From contig JAISAQ010000053.1 of assembly GCA_031266775.1 (NCBI GenBank), positions 1 to 64,000 of the forward strand: DNA of 64,000 nt, in the 5' to 3' direction. Both the position numbers and the translations under genes were made by a program. The notes below the pieces were generated by a model, which saw only the letters and a list, made by a program, of their open reading frames with translations, did no database searches and was not told where the DNA came from. The stretch is from Treponema sp. (GTDB lineage: Bacteria > Spirochaetota > Spirochaetia > Treponematales > Breznakiellaceae). Shown piece by piece: positions 52,357-61,977 of the stretch (positions within the stretch are counted from its first letter, which is position 1; every line of letters begins with the position of its first letter).

Positions 52357-55233
52357 ATGAAATGTGTACATATATCTCAAAACCGTTTTTTTCACGCGTT
52401 TTTTCCGGTTTTCATGGCTGTATCCCTGCTTTTTTCGGCCTGCGCTACCGCCAGGACCGGCCAGGCGGCGTACGGAAACCTTGGAAATTCTTCCGATCCG
52501 GTTCCTTTTATGGAAAAAGTCCGGCGGGGAAAGCTCCCGTCGGGTCTTGGTTACTATATTCTGGAAAATTCCATGCCCAAAGACCGGGCGTATCTTACTC
52601 TCGCGGTATACGCCGGATCGGTACTGGAAGCCGATGACGAACAGGGACTGGCCCATTTTACTGAGCATATGGCCTTTAACGGCACGGTCCGTTTTCCCGA
52701 GGCGGAACTCATTAATTACCTCCGATCTTTGGGGATGCGTTTTGGCCCGGAGGTAAATGCCTATACTACCTACGACGAAACTGTTTTCGGCATAGAAGTA
52801 CCGGTGGAAACGGGTCCTGACGGCGTAAAAATCATACCGGAACGGGCCCTGGCGGTGCTTGACGATTGGACCCGCGCCATTACCTTTGCCCCCAAAGATG
52901 TGGATGATGAACGGGCCGTCATTATGGAAGAATACCGCTCCCGGCTCGGCGCCGGGGACCGGCTGATACGGAAGCTGCTTCCAGTAATTTTTGAAGGTTC
53001 TCCCTATGCCGGCCGGTATCCCATAGGTCTGCCGGAGATCATAGAGAACGCTCCCGCGGAACGGCTTGAAAACTTTTATAAACGCTGGTACCGGGCCGAC
53101 AACATGGCTGTTATTCTGGTGGGCGATTTTGACGGAGCGGCGCTGGAAGCGTCCCTTGCCTCGCATTTTTTGATCCCCAAACCCCAGACGCCCCTTGTCC
53201 GTCCCGAGTACGATCTTCCCCCGCCCAAAAAGGGAAACATATCGACCGTGGTATATACCGAAGAGGAACTGACATCCACCGGCATATACCTCTACTACAA
53301 GCGTTCTCCCAAACCAATAAAGGCCGATCTTGCCGGTTACCGTGAATGGATAATCGATGCTCTTGTGGACAACATGCTTTCTCTCCGTTTTGAAGAGGCG
53401 GGTCTTAATCCGGCCGCGCCCTATATTGGCGCCGGGGCGGCAAACATCAGATATGGAAAGTCATCCCGTTATTATGTTCTTGCGATCCAGGCAAAGTCAG
53501 GCAGTGCGGGAGCCGCCCTGGCGGAGATGCTGAAAGAAAAGGAATCGATGATCCGTTATGGTTTTACCGAAGCGGAAATCGCCGTTGCCAAAGAGGCCCT
53601 TCTTTCCAATCTTGAACGGCTGGTTTCCGAAAAAGACAGGCAGGAATCGGGCCGTTATGTTTCGTTGTTTACCGATCATTTTATTTCGGGAGAAGCCCGT
53701 CCTGATCCCGAATGGGAGCTTTACGCGGCGCGTGAACTGCTTCCCGGCATAAGCGCCGCCGGTATTCTTGCCGCCGTGAGGAATTACTTTGAGCCCGGAG
53801 ATCTCCGCATCTTTATTTCCGCGCCGGAGGCCGAGGCGGCGGATCTTCCTTCGGACAAGGATATACGGAACATGGTGCGGGCCAGCGCCCGCATGAAAAT
53901 AGAGCCTCCGGCAGCGGCACAGGTGGAAGGCGAACTCCTGGACGAAGAGCCTTCTCCGGGGGAAATAACGGCCGAAACAGCGGACGGTGAAACCGGCGCG
54001 GTTATTCTGACTCTTGAAAACGGAGCGAAGGTTATCCTCAAGGAGACACAGAACCGGAACAATGAAATTGTCTTTTACGCCATGGCCAAAGGCGGCCTGA
54101 CCAGCGCCGGACCGGAGGAATTTACTTCCGCCCGGCTTGCCGCCGAAATGGCCGAAACATCGGGACTTGGCCCCTATTCCCGGCCTGATTTGATAAAAAA
54201 ACTCGCCGGTAAACAGGTGTCTTTTTCCTTCTGGATTTCCGACATTACAAGGGGGTTTGAAGGTTCCGCCGTTTCCGGGGATATCAGAACCCTTTTTGAA
54301 ATGCTCCACCTGAGCCTTACCAGGCCGCGTATAGACAGGGACGCCGTTGCCGCAATGGTGGATCAGTACCGGACTACACTGGCCCGGCGGAACGAAGATC
54401 CCAATACGGTGTTTTCCGATGAGATTACAAGGACAGTGCGGGGAAACAACCTGTGGTACAAGCCGTTTGAGCTTGCCGATCTTTCCCAGGCAGATCCGGA
54501 AAAGGCCCTTGCCTTTCTCCGCCGTACCCTTAATCCCGCGGACTATACGTTTGTTTTCACGGGGAATCTTGATATGGAAACGATGCGCCGTTGCGCCGAA
54601 ACGTACATCGCCTCAATTCCCCGCGGTGAAGCTTTCAACAGCTGGAAAGATCCCCGGGTTGTCCGGCCGGGAAAAACAGAGCGGAAGGTTTACAAGGGAA
54701 AAGAAGACAAAAGCTTTGTCTATATGGGCTGGTTTAAAGACGCTCCCTGGTCCGAAGAAAACAGCGTTGCCGCCCAGATTCTGACCGAATATCTTGATAT
54801 CAGGATGACCGAAGAAATACGGGAAAAACTCGGCGGTGTTTATTCGATTTCCGTAAACGCCGCGGCGTCTCCGGGGCCCGCGGCCGAATTGTTCCTGGGG
54901 GTTTATTTTGCCTGTGATCCCCGCAGAGCCGGGGAGCTTTCCGCCGCGGTAACGGCGCTGCTTGAACGTACTGTTTCACAGCCTGTGGACCGCGGTATCT
55001 TTGATAAATCTGTTGAGGCCATGCAGAAAACATGGGAAGCGTCGGTACAGAGCAACGCTTACATAGCCCAAAGCTACGCCAATTCCTCGGCGCTTCTTGA
55101 TACGCCGCTTTCGCGCCTGAACAGACGGCCGGAACTTTTCCGCAGGATACGTCCTTTGGAAATTCAGGAATTGTTGAGACCGCTCCTTTCGAACGGACCG
55201 GCAAGCGTCGTTTTATACCCCGAAGGCCGGTAG
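52357..55233 (+). CDS. M16-family zinc peptidase lipoprotein (pitrilysin type, two domains)
   Basis: A 958-aa exported protein with lipobox FSAC (Cys29). The active half has the inverted zinc motif HFTEH (100-104) and the distal ERAVIMEEYRS glutamate. The second half (about 545 onward) is the inactive partner domain that forms the clamshell. Such enzymes degrade peptides in the envelope. ATG 52357 lacks a Shine-Dalgarno, and TATAAT (52345-52350) ends 6 bases upstream, so the mRNA may be leaderless. An internal ATG at 52414 would also give a lipoprotein signal. Confidence 0.87.
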   Translation: MKCVHISQNRFFHAFFPVFMAVSLLFSACATARTGQAAYGNLGNSSDPVPFMEKVRRGKLPSGLGYYILENSMPKDRAYLTLAVYAGSVLEADDEQGLAHFTEHMAFNGTVRFPEAELINYLRSLGMRFGPEVNAYTTYDETVFGIEVPVETGPDGVKIIPERALAVLDDWTRAITFAPKDVDDERAVIMEEYRSRLGAGDRLIRKLLPVIFEGSPYAGRYPIGLPEIIENAPAERLENFYKRWYRADNMAVILVGDFDGAALEASLASHFLIPKPQTPLVRPEYDLPPPKKGNISTVVYTEEELTSTGIYLYYKRSPKPIKADLAGYREWIIDALVDNMLSLRFEEAGLNPAAPYIGAGAANIRYGKSSRYYVLAIQAKSGSAGAALAEMLKEKESMIRYGFTEAEIAVAKEALLSNLERLVSEKDRQESGRYVSLFTDHFISGEARPDPEWELYAARELLPGISAAGILAAVRNYFEPGDLRIFISAPEAEAADLPSDKDIRNMVRASARMKIEPPAAAQVEGELLDEEPSPGEITAETADGETGAVILTLENGAKVILKETQNRNNEIVFYAMAKGGLTSAGPEEFTSARLAAEMAETSGLGPYSRPDLIKKLAGKQVSFSFWISDITRGFEGSAVSGDIRTLFEMLHLSLTRPRIDRDAVAAMVDQYRTTLARRNEDPNTVFSDEITRTVRGNNLWYKPFELADLSQADPEKALAFLRRTLNPADYTFVFTGNLDMETMRRCAETYIASIPRGEAFNSWKDPRVVRPGKTERKVYKGKEDKSFVYMGWFKDAPWSEENSVAAQILTEYLDIRMTEEIREKLGGVYSISVNAAASPGPAAELFLGVYFACDPRRAGELSAAVTALLERTVSQPVDRGIFDKSVEAMQKTWEASVQSNAYIAQSYANSSALLDTPLSRLNRRPELFRRIRPLEIQELLRPLLSNGPASVVLYPEGR

Positions 55234-55253
55234 GATTTTGTAGCGCCGGTTCA

Positions 55254-56075
55254 TTAGCCGAAGACTTTGTCGGCCTTGCCGGTAAACCACAGGAGAATGG
55301 CCCTGGTACGGTTGGTGAAGGAATTGCCGATTCGTTCACCCAGGCCGGGAAAGGCCGACGCCCTGGCCATGGAAGCGGCGTAAATAAGAAGACTGTCTCC
55401 GGCATCCAGTACCGCCACAACGGACCGGAGGCGGTTCTTCCCGACCGCGTTTATAATGCCCACGCTCATCGCGGTAAGATTTTCCTGGGTAAAGATGAGA
55501 AAGTCGGTTCCTGTCCGGTATTCATAACGGTATATATTGTCCCCAAAGGTAAGATCTTTCTGCCTTGCGTAGATGACAATATTTTCAGGCGGAACGGCGT
55601 AGACCGGATCGGGTATTGGCCGTTTTGCCTCGGGGTTGTTTATTACCGCCGATGTCTCGTAAAAGGTTCTCATGGTTTTGCGGGTCGCGGAATAGTACTG
55701 TATTCCGGCAAGGCTTGAAATGGTCAGCGCCCCGTTGTAGAGGTCCCGGCGTTCTTCCCCAGTCCAGGAGCCTGGAATTTCTTCACCGGTATTTGTCCCG
55801 CCTGTTCTGCCGGGTTTTTTATACAGGGAAAGTGTTTCAACAATGATGCCCGGATTGAGGTTCCGTTCTATTTCGCCTGTCAGGGTGCGTACCGCCGTAT
55901 GATTGGGGACCAGTGCGGGCCGTGGGTTCTTCAGCTGAACCTGTGAAATGATCTCTCCGTTCCGCAGAAGCGCGGCCCGCTCTGGCCCCGCAAGTTCTTC
56001 CAGCGAAACCGGGAACGCGGGAAGAACAGCCGGAATGAACATTGAAGCAATCAGAATACAGGTCTTAATGTTCAT
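55254..56075 (-). CDS. Exported protein of unknown function at the end of the rpmH operon
   Basis: A 273-aa protein with a signal peptide (to about residue 20) and no lipobox. No motif recognised; the pattern SLEELAGPERAALLRNGE near the N-terminus suggests a treponemal DUF (possibly DUF6675), named from memory only. It follows jag by 7 bases and is probably in the same operon. Confidence 0.65.
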   Translation of the reverse strand: MNIKTCILIASMFIPAVLPAFPVSLEELAGPERAALLRNGEIISQVQLKNPRPALVPNHTAVRTLTGEIERNLNPGIIVETLSLYKKPGRTGGTNTGEEIPGSWTGEERRDLYNGALTISSLAGIQYYSATRKTMRTFYETSAVINNPEAKRPIPDPVYAVPPENIVIYARQKDLTFGDNIYRYEYRTGTDFLIFTQENLTAMSVGIINAVGKNRLRSVVAVLDAGDSLLIYAASMARASAFPGLGERIGNSFTNRTRAILLWFTGKADKVFG

Positions 56076-56082
56076 GGAGTAT

Positions 56083-56835
56083 TTACCTCATACTTCCGCG
56101 GTAATACACCCTGACCTGTTTGTAGAGCCCTTCGCCCTCGCTTTTTGTTTCCACATCGGCAATGTCGTTCAATGTGGTGTGGATAAGACGGCGGTCAAAA
56201 GGATTCATGGGCTCAAGAAGAATGGAAGCGCGGTTTTCCCGGACACGGTCGGCGACGGTATAGGCAAGACGCACCAGGGATTCTTCCCGGCGTATACGGT
56301 AATTTTCGCTGTCAAGAATGATGCGGGTATCTTCCCGGCCCAGCCGCCCGGCGTAAATATTGGCGAGAAGCTGGAGGGCGTCAAGATTCTTTCCCTTCTT
56401 TCCGATGAGAATGGAAGAATGTTCCGAGTCTATTTTAAAGCCGATCTTGCGGTCTTCCCTGAATAGCACCGACGCCTTGCCGTCATATCCCATGCGGCCA
56501 ATAAGACCCTCAAGAAAATCCACCATCTTTTTTTCAAATTCGTTCTGCGCGCCGGGATCGCCAAAAACCGCCTGTCTGCCCTCGTCATCTTCACCGTTTG
56601 TTTCCGGCCGAAAACGGCGGCCTTCGGACGATCTCTCTTCCGGTTCGGGCCCGGTTTCCGCTCGTGTTACCTGCCTGTCGGTGTGAACCTGTATTTTCAC
56701 ATAACCCTTTTTAAACAACCCCTGACGCTGGGCTTCCATAATCTCAACGTCAAAATCATTTTTTTCAAGTCCCAGTTCTTCCGCCGCCCGGTCAATTGCT
56801 TCCTTTTCGGTACGGCCTTCAAATTCGTATACCAT
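56083..56835 (-). CDS. khpB: RNA-binding protein KhpB/Jag
   Basis: A 250-aa protein with Jag_N (residues 1-50, EFEGRTEKEAIDRAAEEL), a KH domain (about 150-185, ILIGKKGKNLDALQLL with the GxxG loop) and an R3H domain (DRRLIHTTL, the RxxxH motif). It binds RNA and is nearly always encoded beside yidC. AGGAG precedes the ATG by 6 bases. Confidence 0.93.
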   Translation of the reverse strand: MVYEFEGRTEKEAIDRAAEELGLEKNDFDVEIMEAQRQGLFKKGYVKIQVHTDRQVTRAETGPEPEERSSEGRRFRPETNGEDDEGRQAVFGDPGAQNEFEKKMVDFLEGLIGRMGYDGKASVLFREDRKIGFKIDSEHSSILIGKKGKNLDALQLLANIYAGRLGREDTRIILDSENYRIRREESLVRLAYTVADRVRENRASILLEPMNPFDRRLIHTTLNDIADVETKSEGEGLYKQVRVYYRGSMR

Positions 56836-56844
56836 TGCAGTCTC

Positions 56845-58689
56845 CTATTTCTTTTTCTTTTTTTTCGGGGCAATGACCGGTTCTCTCGCAGCCGCTGCCG
56901 CTGCCTGGGCCGCCCGTTTTGGCGCCAGGTATTTGTTAATTGCCAGCTGCTGGACCAGGGTCAACATATTGGAAAAAATCCAGTAGATGAGCAGCCCCGA
57001 AGGCACATCGTACAGGATAAAGAAGAAAATAAGCGGCATGGCGTAGAGCATCAGCTTCATCTGCGTATTACTCTGTTGATCCGGCGTCTGGGTCACTTTT
57101 CCGTACAGGAGCTGGGAGCCCACATAAATAAAGGGCAACAGCCGTATGTCTGTCCAGCCCAGGAGGGGCAGGCTGAAACCGGAAAAATGATACACCGATT
57201 CGGGAAGGGAAAGATCGGGAATCCATTTTGGAATGAACATGGCCCCCCGGAGGTCAAAATGGTTGTTGAAAAGATTGTACATGGCAAAGAAGATGGGAAT
57301 CTGCAGCAGCATGGGAAGGCAGCCTGAAACCGGGTTGTACCCTTCCTTCTTGTAGAGTCCCGCCATTTCGGCATTCATCTTCTGGGGGTTATCCTTGTAT
57401 TTCGCCTGCAACTCTTTGATCTTGGGGGAAATGGCCTGCATGCGAAGGGTGGATTCGGAACTCTTTTTTGTAAGGGGAAAGAAGAGCACTTTTACAAGGA
57501 GGGTAAGAAGGATAATTGCCACCCCGTAATTCGGAATCATACGGTAAAAAATGAGCAGCAGCCATTTAAGAACCCTTTCCAGCGGGCTAAGAAACCCCCT
57601 GGTATTTGCCGCCTCAATGAGCTGCGTATTCTGAAGATTGAAACCGTTTCTTCCGTTGTTGTAAATGACAAGGCTTTCCTGGTTTTTTGGGCCGACGTAA
57701 AAACGGTAGGTGTCTTCGGTCCGGGATGTGGAAAGAGGCGGCCGTATGATATAAAGGCGCGATGCCGCGGGAAGCCCCGGTTCCGGTTTGGCGGAAAATA
57801 CCATGTCGTATTGCGCCGGATATGGAATGGCGATAAGGGTGAAATATTTCCCCGCTATGGCCGCCCAGTTCGGACGGGAGTTGATGATGTTGGGGCGCTC
57901 GTCGTTTATCTTCTCAAGCCGCCGCTTGCCGTTGGTATAGGTAATGTACTGGCGGTATTCGTAACGCTGATCAAGTTTGTCAAAGGAGGGGCCTATCTGG
58001 GGACCTGTGATCAGCGTGTAGGCGGCGCGGGAAACGTTCCCGGAATTTTCCGTTGCGAAATCAAAACCCGGAACCGAATAGCCGCCGTCAAGCGAGACGG
58101 TCAGCTCGAACATAAATTCGTCGGGTTTAAAATCGTAGCGCTTGGTCAGCGTAAAACGGCCCGGTGAAGCTCCTCCCCCCGGAGAAAGGGTGAAGTCACG
58201 GTAAAATTCCACCGAATAATCGGAAAGCCGGCGCACATAAAAAAGGGCGTCCACAGGCGGGGCGTTCTGATCCCCAAAGGCTATGGAGAAGGCATGGGCC
58301 TCCTTGTCGCCCGAAAGGATCATTTCCACCGGTTCTCCCTTGTCGTCGTGCTCCTTGAGTTTCCAGGAGACAATATCCCCGCCGGCGCTGGAAAGCGTTG
58401 CCGTAAGGATCCCGGTGTTGATGACAACGCGCTCTTCCAGCGCAGGGGCGCTTTCCGCCGGGACATTTTCCACCTGGGGCCCGGTTTCCCCGGCATCATA
58501 CAATTCGCCGGCCTCAACGGAAGGCCCGGCGGGTTCGGCAGCGGCAGATCCCGGCGCGGAGGCGCCCTGAGGGGCGGCGCCGTTTACCGGAAAGGATGGT
58601 TTAGGGGGAAAGAAGATCCCCTGAACAAAATAAAAACCCAATATTACGGCGACTGAAAGCACAATCGCCAGAATCGTATTCTTTTCCAT
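56845..58689 (-). CDS. yidC: Membrane protein insertase YidC
   Basis: A 614-aa YidC/Oxa1 insertase of the Gram-negative type: first membrane segment (8-25), a large periplasmic P1 domain (about 80-350) and five C-terminal membrane segments, with VKVLFFPLTKKSSEST and NPVSGCLPMLLQIPIFFAMYN. The tail is lysine-rich (KKKKKK), which binds ribosomes. It inserts proteins alone or with Sec. AGGAG precedes the ATG by 4 bases. Confidence 0.97.
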   Translation of the reverse strand: MEKNTILAIVLSVAVILGFYFVQGIFFPPKPSFPVNGAAPQGASAPGSAAAEPAGPSVEAGELYDAGETGPQVENVPAESAPALEERVVINTGILTATLSSAGGDIVSWKLKEHDDKGEPVEMILSGDKEAHAFSIAFGDQNAPPVDALFYVRRLSDYSVEFYRDFTLSPGGGASPGRFTLTKRYDFKPDEFMFELTVSLDGGYSVPGFDFATENSGNVSRAAYTLITGPQIGPSFDKLDQRYEYRQYITYTNGKRRLEKINDERPNIINSRPNWAAIAGKYFTLIAIPYPAQYDMVFSAKPEPGLPAASRLYIIRPPLSTSRTEDTYRFYVGPKNQESLVIYNNGRNGFNLQNTQLIEAANTRGFLSPLERVLKWLLLIFYRMIPNYGVAIILLTLLVKVLFFPLTKKSSESTLRMQAISPKIKELQAKYKDNPQKMNAEMAGLYKKEGYNPVSGCLPMLLQIPIFFAMYNLFNNHFDLRGAMFIPKWIPDLSLPESVYHFSGFSLPLLGWTDIRLLPFIYVGSQLLYGKVTQTPDQQSNTQMKLMLYAMPLIFFFILYDVPSGLLIYWIFSNMLTLVQQLAINKYLAPKRAAQAAAAAAREPVIAPKKKKKK

Positions 58690-58696
58690 AAAACTC

Positions 58697-58906
58697 CTAT
58701 TTTAGCGGATCATAGCCGCCCGGGTGAAAAGGATGGCAGCGGAGAATCCGCCTTGCGCCAAAGTACAAACCCCGGAAAAGCCCGTATTTTTCCACCGCCT
58801 CGTAAGTATACGCCGAACAGGAAGGATAATACCGGCAACAGGAAGGAAAATACGGGGACACGGCCCTTTGATAAAAACGTATCGCGATGAGGGTTAATTT
58901 TCTCAC
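58697..58906 (-). CDS. yidD: Membrane protein insertion efficiency factor YidD
   Basis: A 69-aa protein with the YidD signature [19 protein letters not shown], and [12 protein letters not shown]. It assists YidC-dependent insertion. The GTG start overlaps the rnpA stop (GTGA), so it is translationally coupled. Confidence 0.95.
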   Translation of the reverse strand: MRKLTLIAIRFYQRAVSPYFPSCCRYYPSCSAYTYEAVEKYGLFRGLYFGARRILRCHPFHPGGYDPLK

Positions 58907-59283
58907 GTTTTGGTTTCCATAAAAAGTCCGGCTCTGGTAAACAGAACGGCAAGCTGTTCTTTCCGGGATGGAAAGGTTTCGTCCTCACGGGGCGGATAAA
59001 CCAGCAAAACCAGATCAAAACCGCTTTTCAAACGGGGCCGCAGCTTCCGGTATGCCTCCCGGCCCAGCCGCCGCGCCCGGTTCCGTTCTACCGCATTTCC
59101 GTATTTCCGGGGAAAAGTAAAACAAATCCGGTTGTATTCACAACCATTATCCAATACAAAAAGTTTCGCTCCGGCGGAGCCAAACCGCCTGCCGTCCCGG
59201 AAAACCCTTCCTATTTCTTTTTTTCCCCGTAAACGCTCAATCCGCCTGAACCGGTAATCCGGTCCGGCGATTCCTTCACTAAT
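58903..59283 (-). CDS. rnpA: Ribonuclease P protein component, apparently with a non-standard ATT start
   Basis: RnpA helps the RNA subunit process tRNA 5' ends. The frame reads [25 protein letters not shown] and the RNR motif [17 protein letters not shown], a full match to RnpA. However, from the in-frame TGA at 59108-59110... the conserved N-terminus holds no ATG, GTG or TTG until TTG 59154, which would remove about 40 conserved residues (83 aa left). ATT at 59281-59283, next to the rpmH stop, gives 126 residues, the normal length; GAGAAG lies about 7 bases upstream. The preceding in-frame stop is at 59308-59310. The start codon is inferred, while the gene identity is secure. Confidence 0.85.
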   Translation of the reverse strand: MSEGIAGPDYRFRRIERLRGKKEIGRVFRDGRRFGSAGAKLFVLDNGCEYNRICFTFPRKYGNAVERNRARRLGREAYRKLRPRLKSGFDLVLLVYPPREDETFPSRKEQLAVLFTRAGLFMETKT

Positions 59284-59434
59284 AGGGCTTCTTCTCGTCG
59301 GAAACCGTCAGCTTAAGCCGGCCCTTGGCCCTGCGGCGTTTGAGCACCAGCCGCCCGCCCCGGGTTTTCATCCGGGCACGGAATCCGAATTTACGGTTCC
59401 GCTTTACCTTGCTGGGTTGATAAGTCCGTTTCAT
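59279..59434 (-). CDS. rpmH: 50S ribosomal protein L34
   Basis: A 51-aa basic protein beginning [18 protein letters not shown], the standard L34 start, with [18 protein letters not shown] later. AGGAG lies 8 bases before ATG 59434. It is first in the rpmH-rnpA-yidD-yidC-jag operon and overlaps the proposed rnpA start by 5 bases. A likely -10 (TATATA) lies just upstream. The divergent neighbour is not dnaA. Confidence 0.97.
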   Translation of the reverse strand: MKRTYQPSKVKRNRKFGFRARMKTRGGRLVLKRRRAKGRLKLTVSDEKKPY

Positions 59435-59590
59435 AGGAACATCTCCTGCTATATATAAGGTTCATGAAAGCACGTTAAACGGCGGGTACAATCGCACGCG
59501 CCGCGCAAATCAACATGTTCAGTATAGGGAAACAGAAAACAATGATCAAGGCCAAATACGAAGCTGCGCGCGGCCTCTTGACAGAAAGCC

Positions 59591-60739
59591 GTGCTGGTGT
59601 CAGCCTCGCAACAGATGATTCGAAAATCGCCGGAGGCAGAGATACAGACGGTGCGCTGGAGCCTTTTTCCCGTTTTAACCGCGGCGGGACTTGTCCTTGC
59701 CGGGTCCGGCCTTTTTTCGGGCTGTTATACCCTGAAACAGGGGGCCGCCATGCTGGGTTATCTGAACCGGGCGGTCCCGCTGGAAAGCCTGCTCGAAGAG
59801 AATGCCCTTTCCGAAGCGGAGATCTCCGACATGGAGAAAAACCGGCTTTTTGTGGAACGAATCCATGATATACGCCGCTTTGCCATGGAAGATCTGGGCC
59901 TTGTGGAAAGCAAAAATTACACCAAATACGTGAAAATTGACCGTTCGTATCTTGCCGCGGTAGTTTCCGCCTCGGCGGAGGATTCCTTTGCCCGTCATGA
60001 ATGGTGGTTTCCCGTGGTGGGTTCCGTTCCCTACAAGGGCTTTTTCGATCCCGAAGACGCCAAAAAGGAAAGGGCGCTGCTGGAAAAAAAAGGTCTCGAT
60101 GTATGGATACGGGGCGTTGATGCCTTTAGTACTCTGGGCTGGTTTGAAGATCCCCTGTATTCGTATATGCGGGATTATGCCCCCGAACAGCTTGCGAATC
60201 TTGTTATCCATGAACTGCTCCACGCCACAATCTTTATCAAGGGCCAGGTCCAGTTTAATGAGGAACTGGCGGAATTTGTGGGAAGCGAAGGGGCCAGGCT
60301 TTATATGGAAAGCCGTTACGGCGCCGAATCCGGAGAATACCGCCGCATGCAGAATGCCGGAACAGACTCCGCCGCTTTTCTTGCTTTTATCCGGGAACTC
60401 ATCGCGGAACTTGACACGGTGTACCGTAGCGGCGCGGCAAGGGAAACGGTACTTCAGAAAAAGAAAGAGATAATCGCCTTGGCCATAGAGCGCTTTGACA
60501 GGGAATACGAGAACCGCTTTCAGGGAGAAAGTTACCGGGGGTTTTCCAAACTGCCGGTAAACAACGCGTACCTGGAATTATACCGCCTCTACTACGCGGA
60601 AGATGATTATTTTACCCGCCTGTACGAAAGATCGGGCCGGGACCTCTTTGCGTTTATCGCCGCCGCGAAGAAGCTGAACGGCCTCCGGTCCGCCAAAAAA
60701 GATCCCCGCGGGGAACTGGAAAAGGCACTGGCGCGTTAG
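59591..60739 (+). CDS. Aminopeptidase-like lipoprotein with HExxH motif (COG4324 type)
   Basis: A 382-aa protein. The signal segment ends at lipobox FSGC (Cys45); zinc motif HELLH at 207-211 in NLVIHELLHATIFIKG. A second glutamate region, FNEELAEFVGSEGA, follows, as in gluzincins and in the COG4324 aminopeptidase group. Start uncertain: GTG 59591, GTG 59597 or ATG 59615; the long N-terminus before the signal favours a later start. No ribosome-binding site is clear. Confidence 0.78.
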   Translation: MLVSASQQMIRKSPEAEIQTVRWSLFPVLTAAGLVLAGSGLFSGCYTLKQGAAMLGYLNRAVPLESLLEENALSEAEISDMEKNRLFVERIHDIRRFAMEDLGLVESKNYTKYVKIDRSYLAAVVSASAEDSFARHEWWFPVVGSVPYKGFFDPEDAKKERALLEKKGLDVWIRGVDAFSTLGWFEDPLYSYMRDYAPEQLANLVIHELLHATIFIKGQVQFNEELAEFVGSEGARLYMESRYGAESGEYRRMQNAGTDSAAFLAFIRELIAELDTVYRSGAARETVLQKKKEIIALAIERFDREYENRFQGESYRGFSKLPVNNAYLELYRLYYAEDDYFTRLYERSGRDLFAFIAAAKKLNGLRSAKKDPRGELEKALAR

Positions 60740-60762
60740 GGCACGCTTCCTGAGACGGCCTT

Positions 60763-61968
60763 TTAATCCCATTTTGATTCGGGAATGTTTCCCAAAAACC
60801 TCTCCGCAACTTCCCATATAACGATATCCGGTTTGTTTTCCAGTATATGGTCTTTGTCGCTTTGTTCGAACTGGTCACGGGTATTCTGCCTCCAGATATA
60901 CTCCGCATGGGAAAACAGGCTTGATGTATAGGGCTGTAATGAATAAAAGAAAGAATCCCTGAAAATAATGGCCTTTGGCAAATTCTGGTTGTTACTTTCG
61001 GTAATAATACCGTTTAGTCCATCTCTGCCCTCATATTTTTTATACGAATAATAAGATTCCCAGCCGCCTTCCGGTTCGATTTCCACGATTGTCCTTTGAC
61101 TGTATGACTCAAGACCCATTATGGATACCAAGTCTCCCGTGGTATCATACGTTACCGTTCTTGAGTAATTGTTTATAACAGGAAAATCAACGCCGGGAAA
61201 ACAGGACCGGATCTTGTCGAACAACCGTTCATACGCATACAATGTCCCCAGCTGATTCCAGTGCGTATCGGTTTCAAAGTAAAGCGGAAGGAAGTTTGTT
61301 TCTTTTTGTGAAATTATATAGTCACGGGGGAATACGGTCTTGTCAAAAAGGCTTTGAGGCATATTGTTTAGAATCTGATCCGCCCTGGTCAAGCCTTCCG
61401 GGCGGTCGAACGAGTAATGTTCGGGATATACGCTGTGTTTGTTTGGCGCGATAAAAAACATGAATTGCATGCCGTTGTCGCTGCACCATTGGGCGCGTTT
61501 TTCAAGTTGCTCCGTCACTTTGGCAAGATCGGCGTCATCCAGCAGATTATTTTTTTGAAAATCCGCAAGAAGGTTTTCGCCATATTTGTCAATGTAATAC
61601 AGCCAGCCGTCTTTCCCGATAAGGACCCGGTTATCCTGTTTCTTCTTGAGAATGTTGTAATTTACACGGTAATACAGTAACGTGAAGTACTTTCTGAATC
61701 CGAACCTGTCGTTAATATAATCGTCTATTTCCCCCGGAAGGCCGAAGTTCACGGCGCCGTTATGCGTGAGTTTTGGCTTTTCGGCCAGCCTTCTGTTTTC
61801 AAGGGGCAATGTAACGCTTTTACTGTCAAGAAATACAAGCGGGAGCAGAATTACCAGCAGAAAGGAAGCGATAAAGGCATATGTAACGATTTTTGTTCTG
61901 AACCTGATAAACAGCAGCAGAACGACAGCGGCGTAAGAAATCATAAAAATCACAAGAAAGGTTTTCAT
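60763..61968 (-). CDS. AlgX/AlgJ-like SGNH acetyltransferase, partner of the MBOAT protein
   Basis: A 401-aa membrane-anchored protein with one or two N-terminal hydrophobic segments and a periplasmic SGNH-type domain: LIGKDGWLYYID (about 116-127), FETDTHWNQLG (Asp, His) and IFRDSFFYSL (Ser), the catalytic triad of AlgJ/AlgX. It transfers acetyl groups onto exported polysaccharide. It follows the MBOAT gene by 9 bases. Confidence 0.82.
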   Translation of the reverse strand: MKTFLVIFMISYAAVVLLLFIRFRTKIVTYAFIASFLLVILLPLVFLDSKSVTLPLENRRLAEKPKLTHNGAVNFGLPGEIDDYINDRFGFRKYFTLLYYRVNYNILKKKQDNRVLIGKDGWLYYIDKYGENLLADFQKNNLLDDADLAKVTEQLEKRAQWCSDNGMQFMFFIAPNKHSVYPEHYSFDRPEGLTRADQILNNMPQSLFDKTVFPRDYIISQKETNFLPLYFETDTHWNQLGTLYAYERLFDKIRSCFPGVDFPVINNYSRTVTYDTTGDLVSIMGLESYSQRTIVEIEPEGGWESYYSYKKYEGRDGLNGIITESNNQNLPKAIIFRDSFFYSLQPYTSSLFSHAEYIWRQNTRDQFEQSDKDHILENKPDIVIWEVAERFLGNIPESKWD

Positions 61969-61977
61969 GCTGTCCTC

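Noticed and set aside
59218..59279. Possible programmed -1 frameshift at an A AAA AAG heptamer, with GTG 59279 as the rnpA start
   Set aside because: The heptamer is real and two codons before a stop, but the rnpA frame already encodes conserved RnpA residues upstream of it, so translation must be in that frame earlier. An ATT start explains more.
59515..59868. 117-codon frame before the aminopeptidase-like gene
   Set aside because: It overlaps the real lipoprotein frame and encodes no recognisable pattern, whereas the other frame has a signal peptide, lipobox and HELLH.
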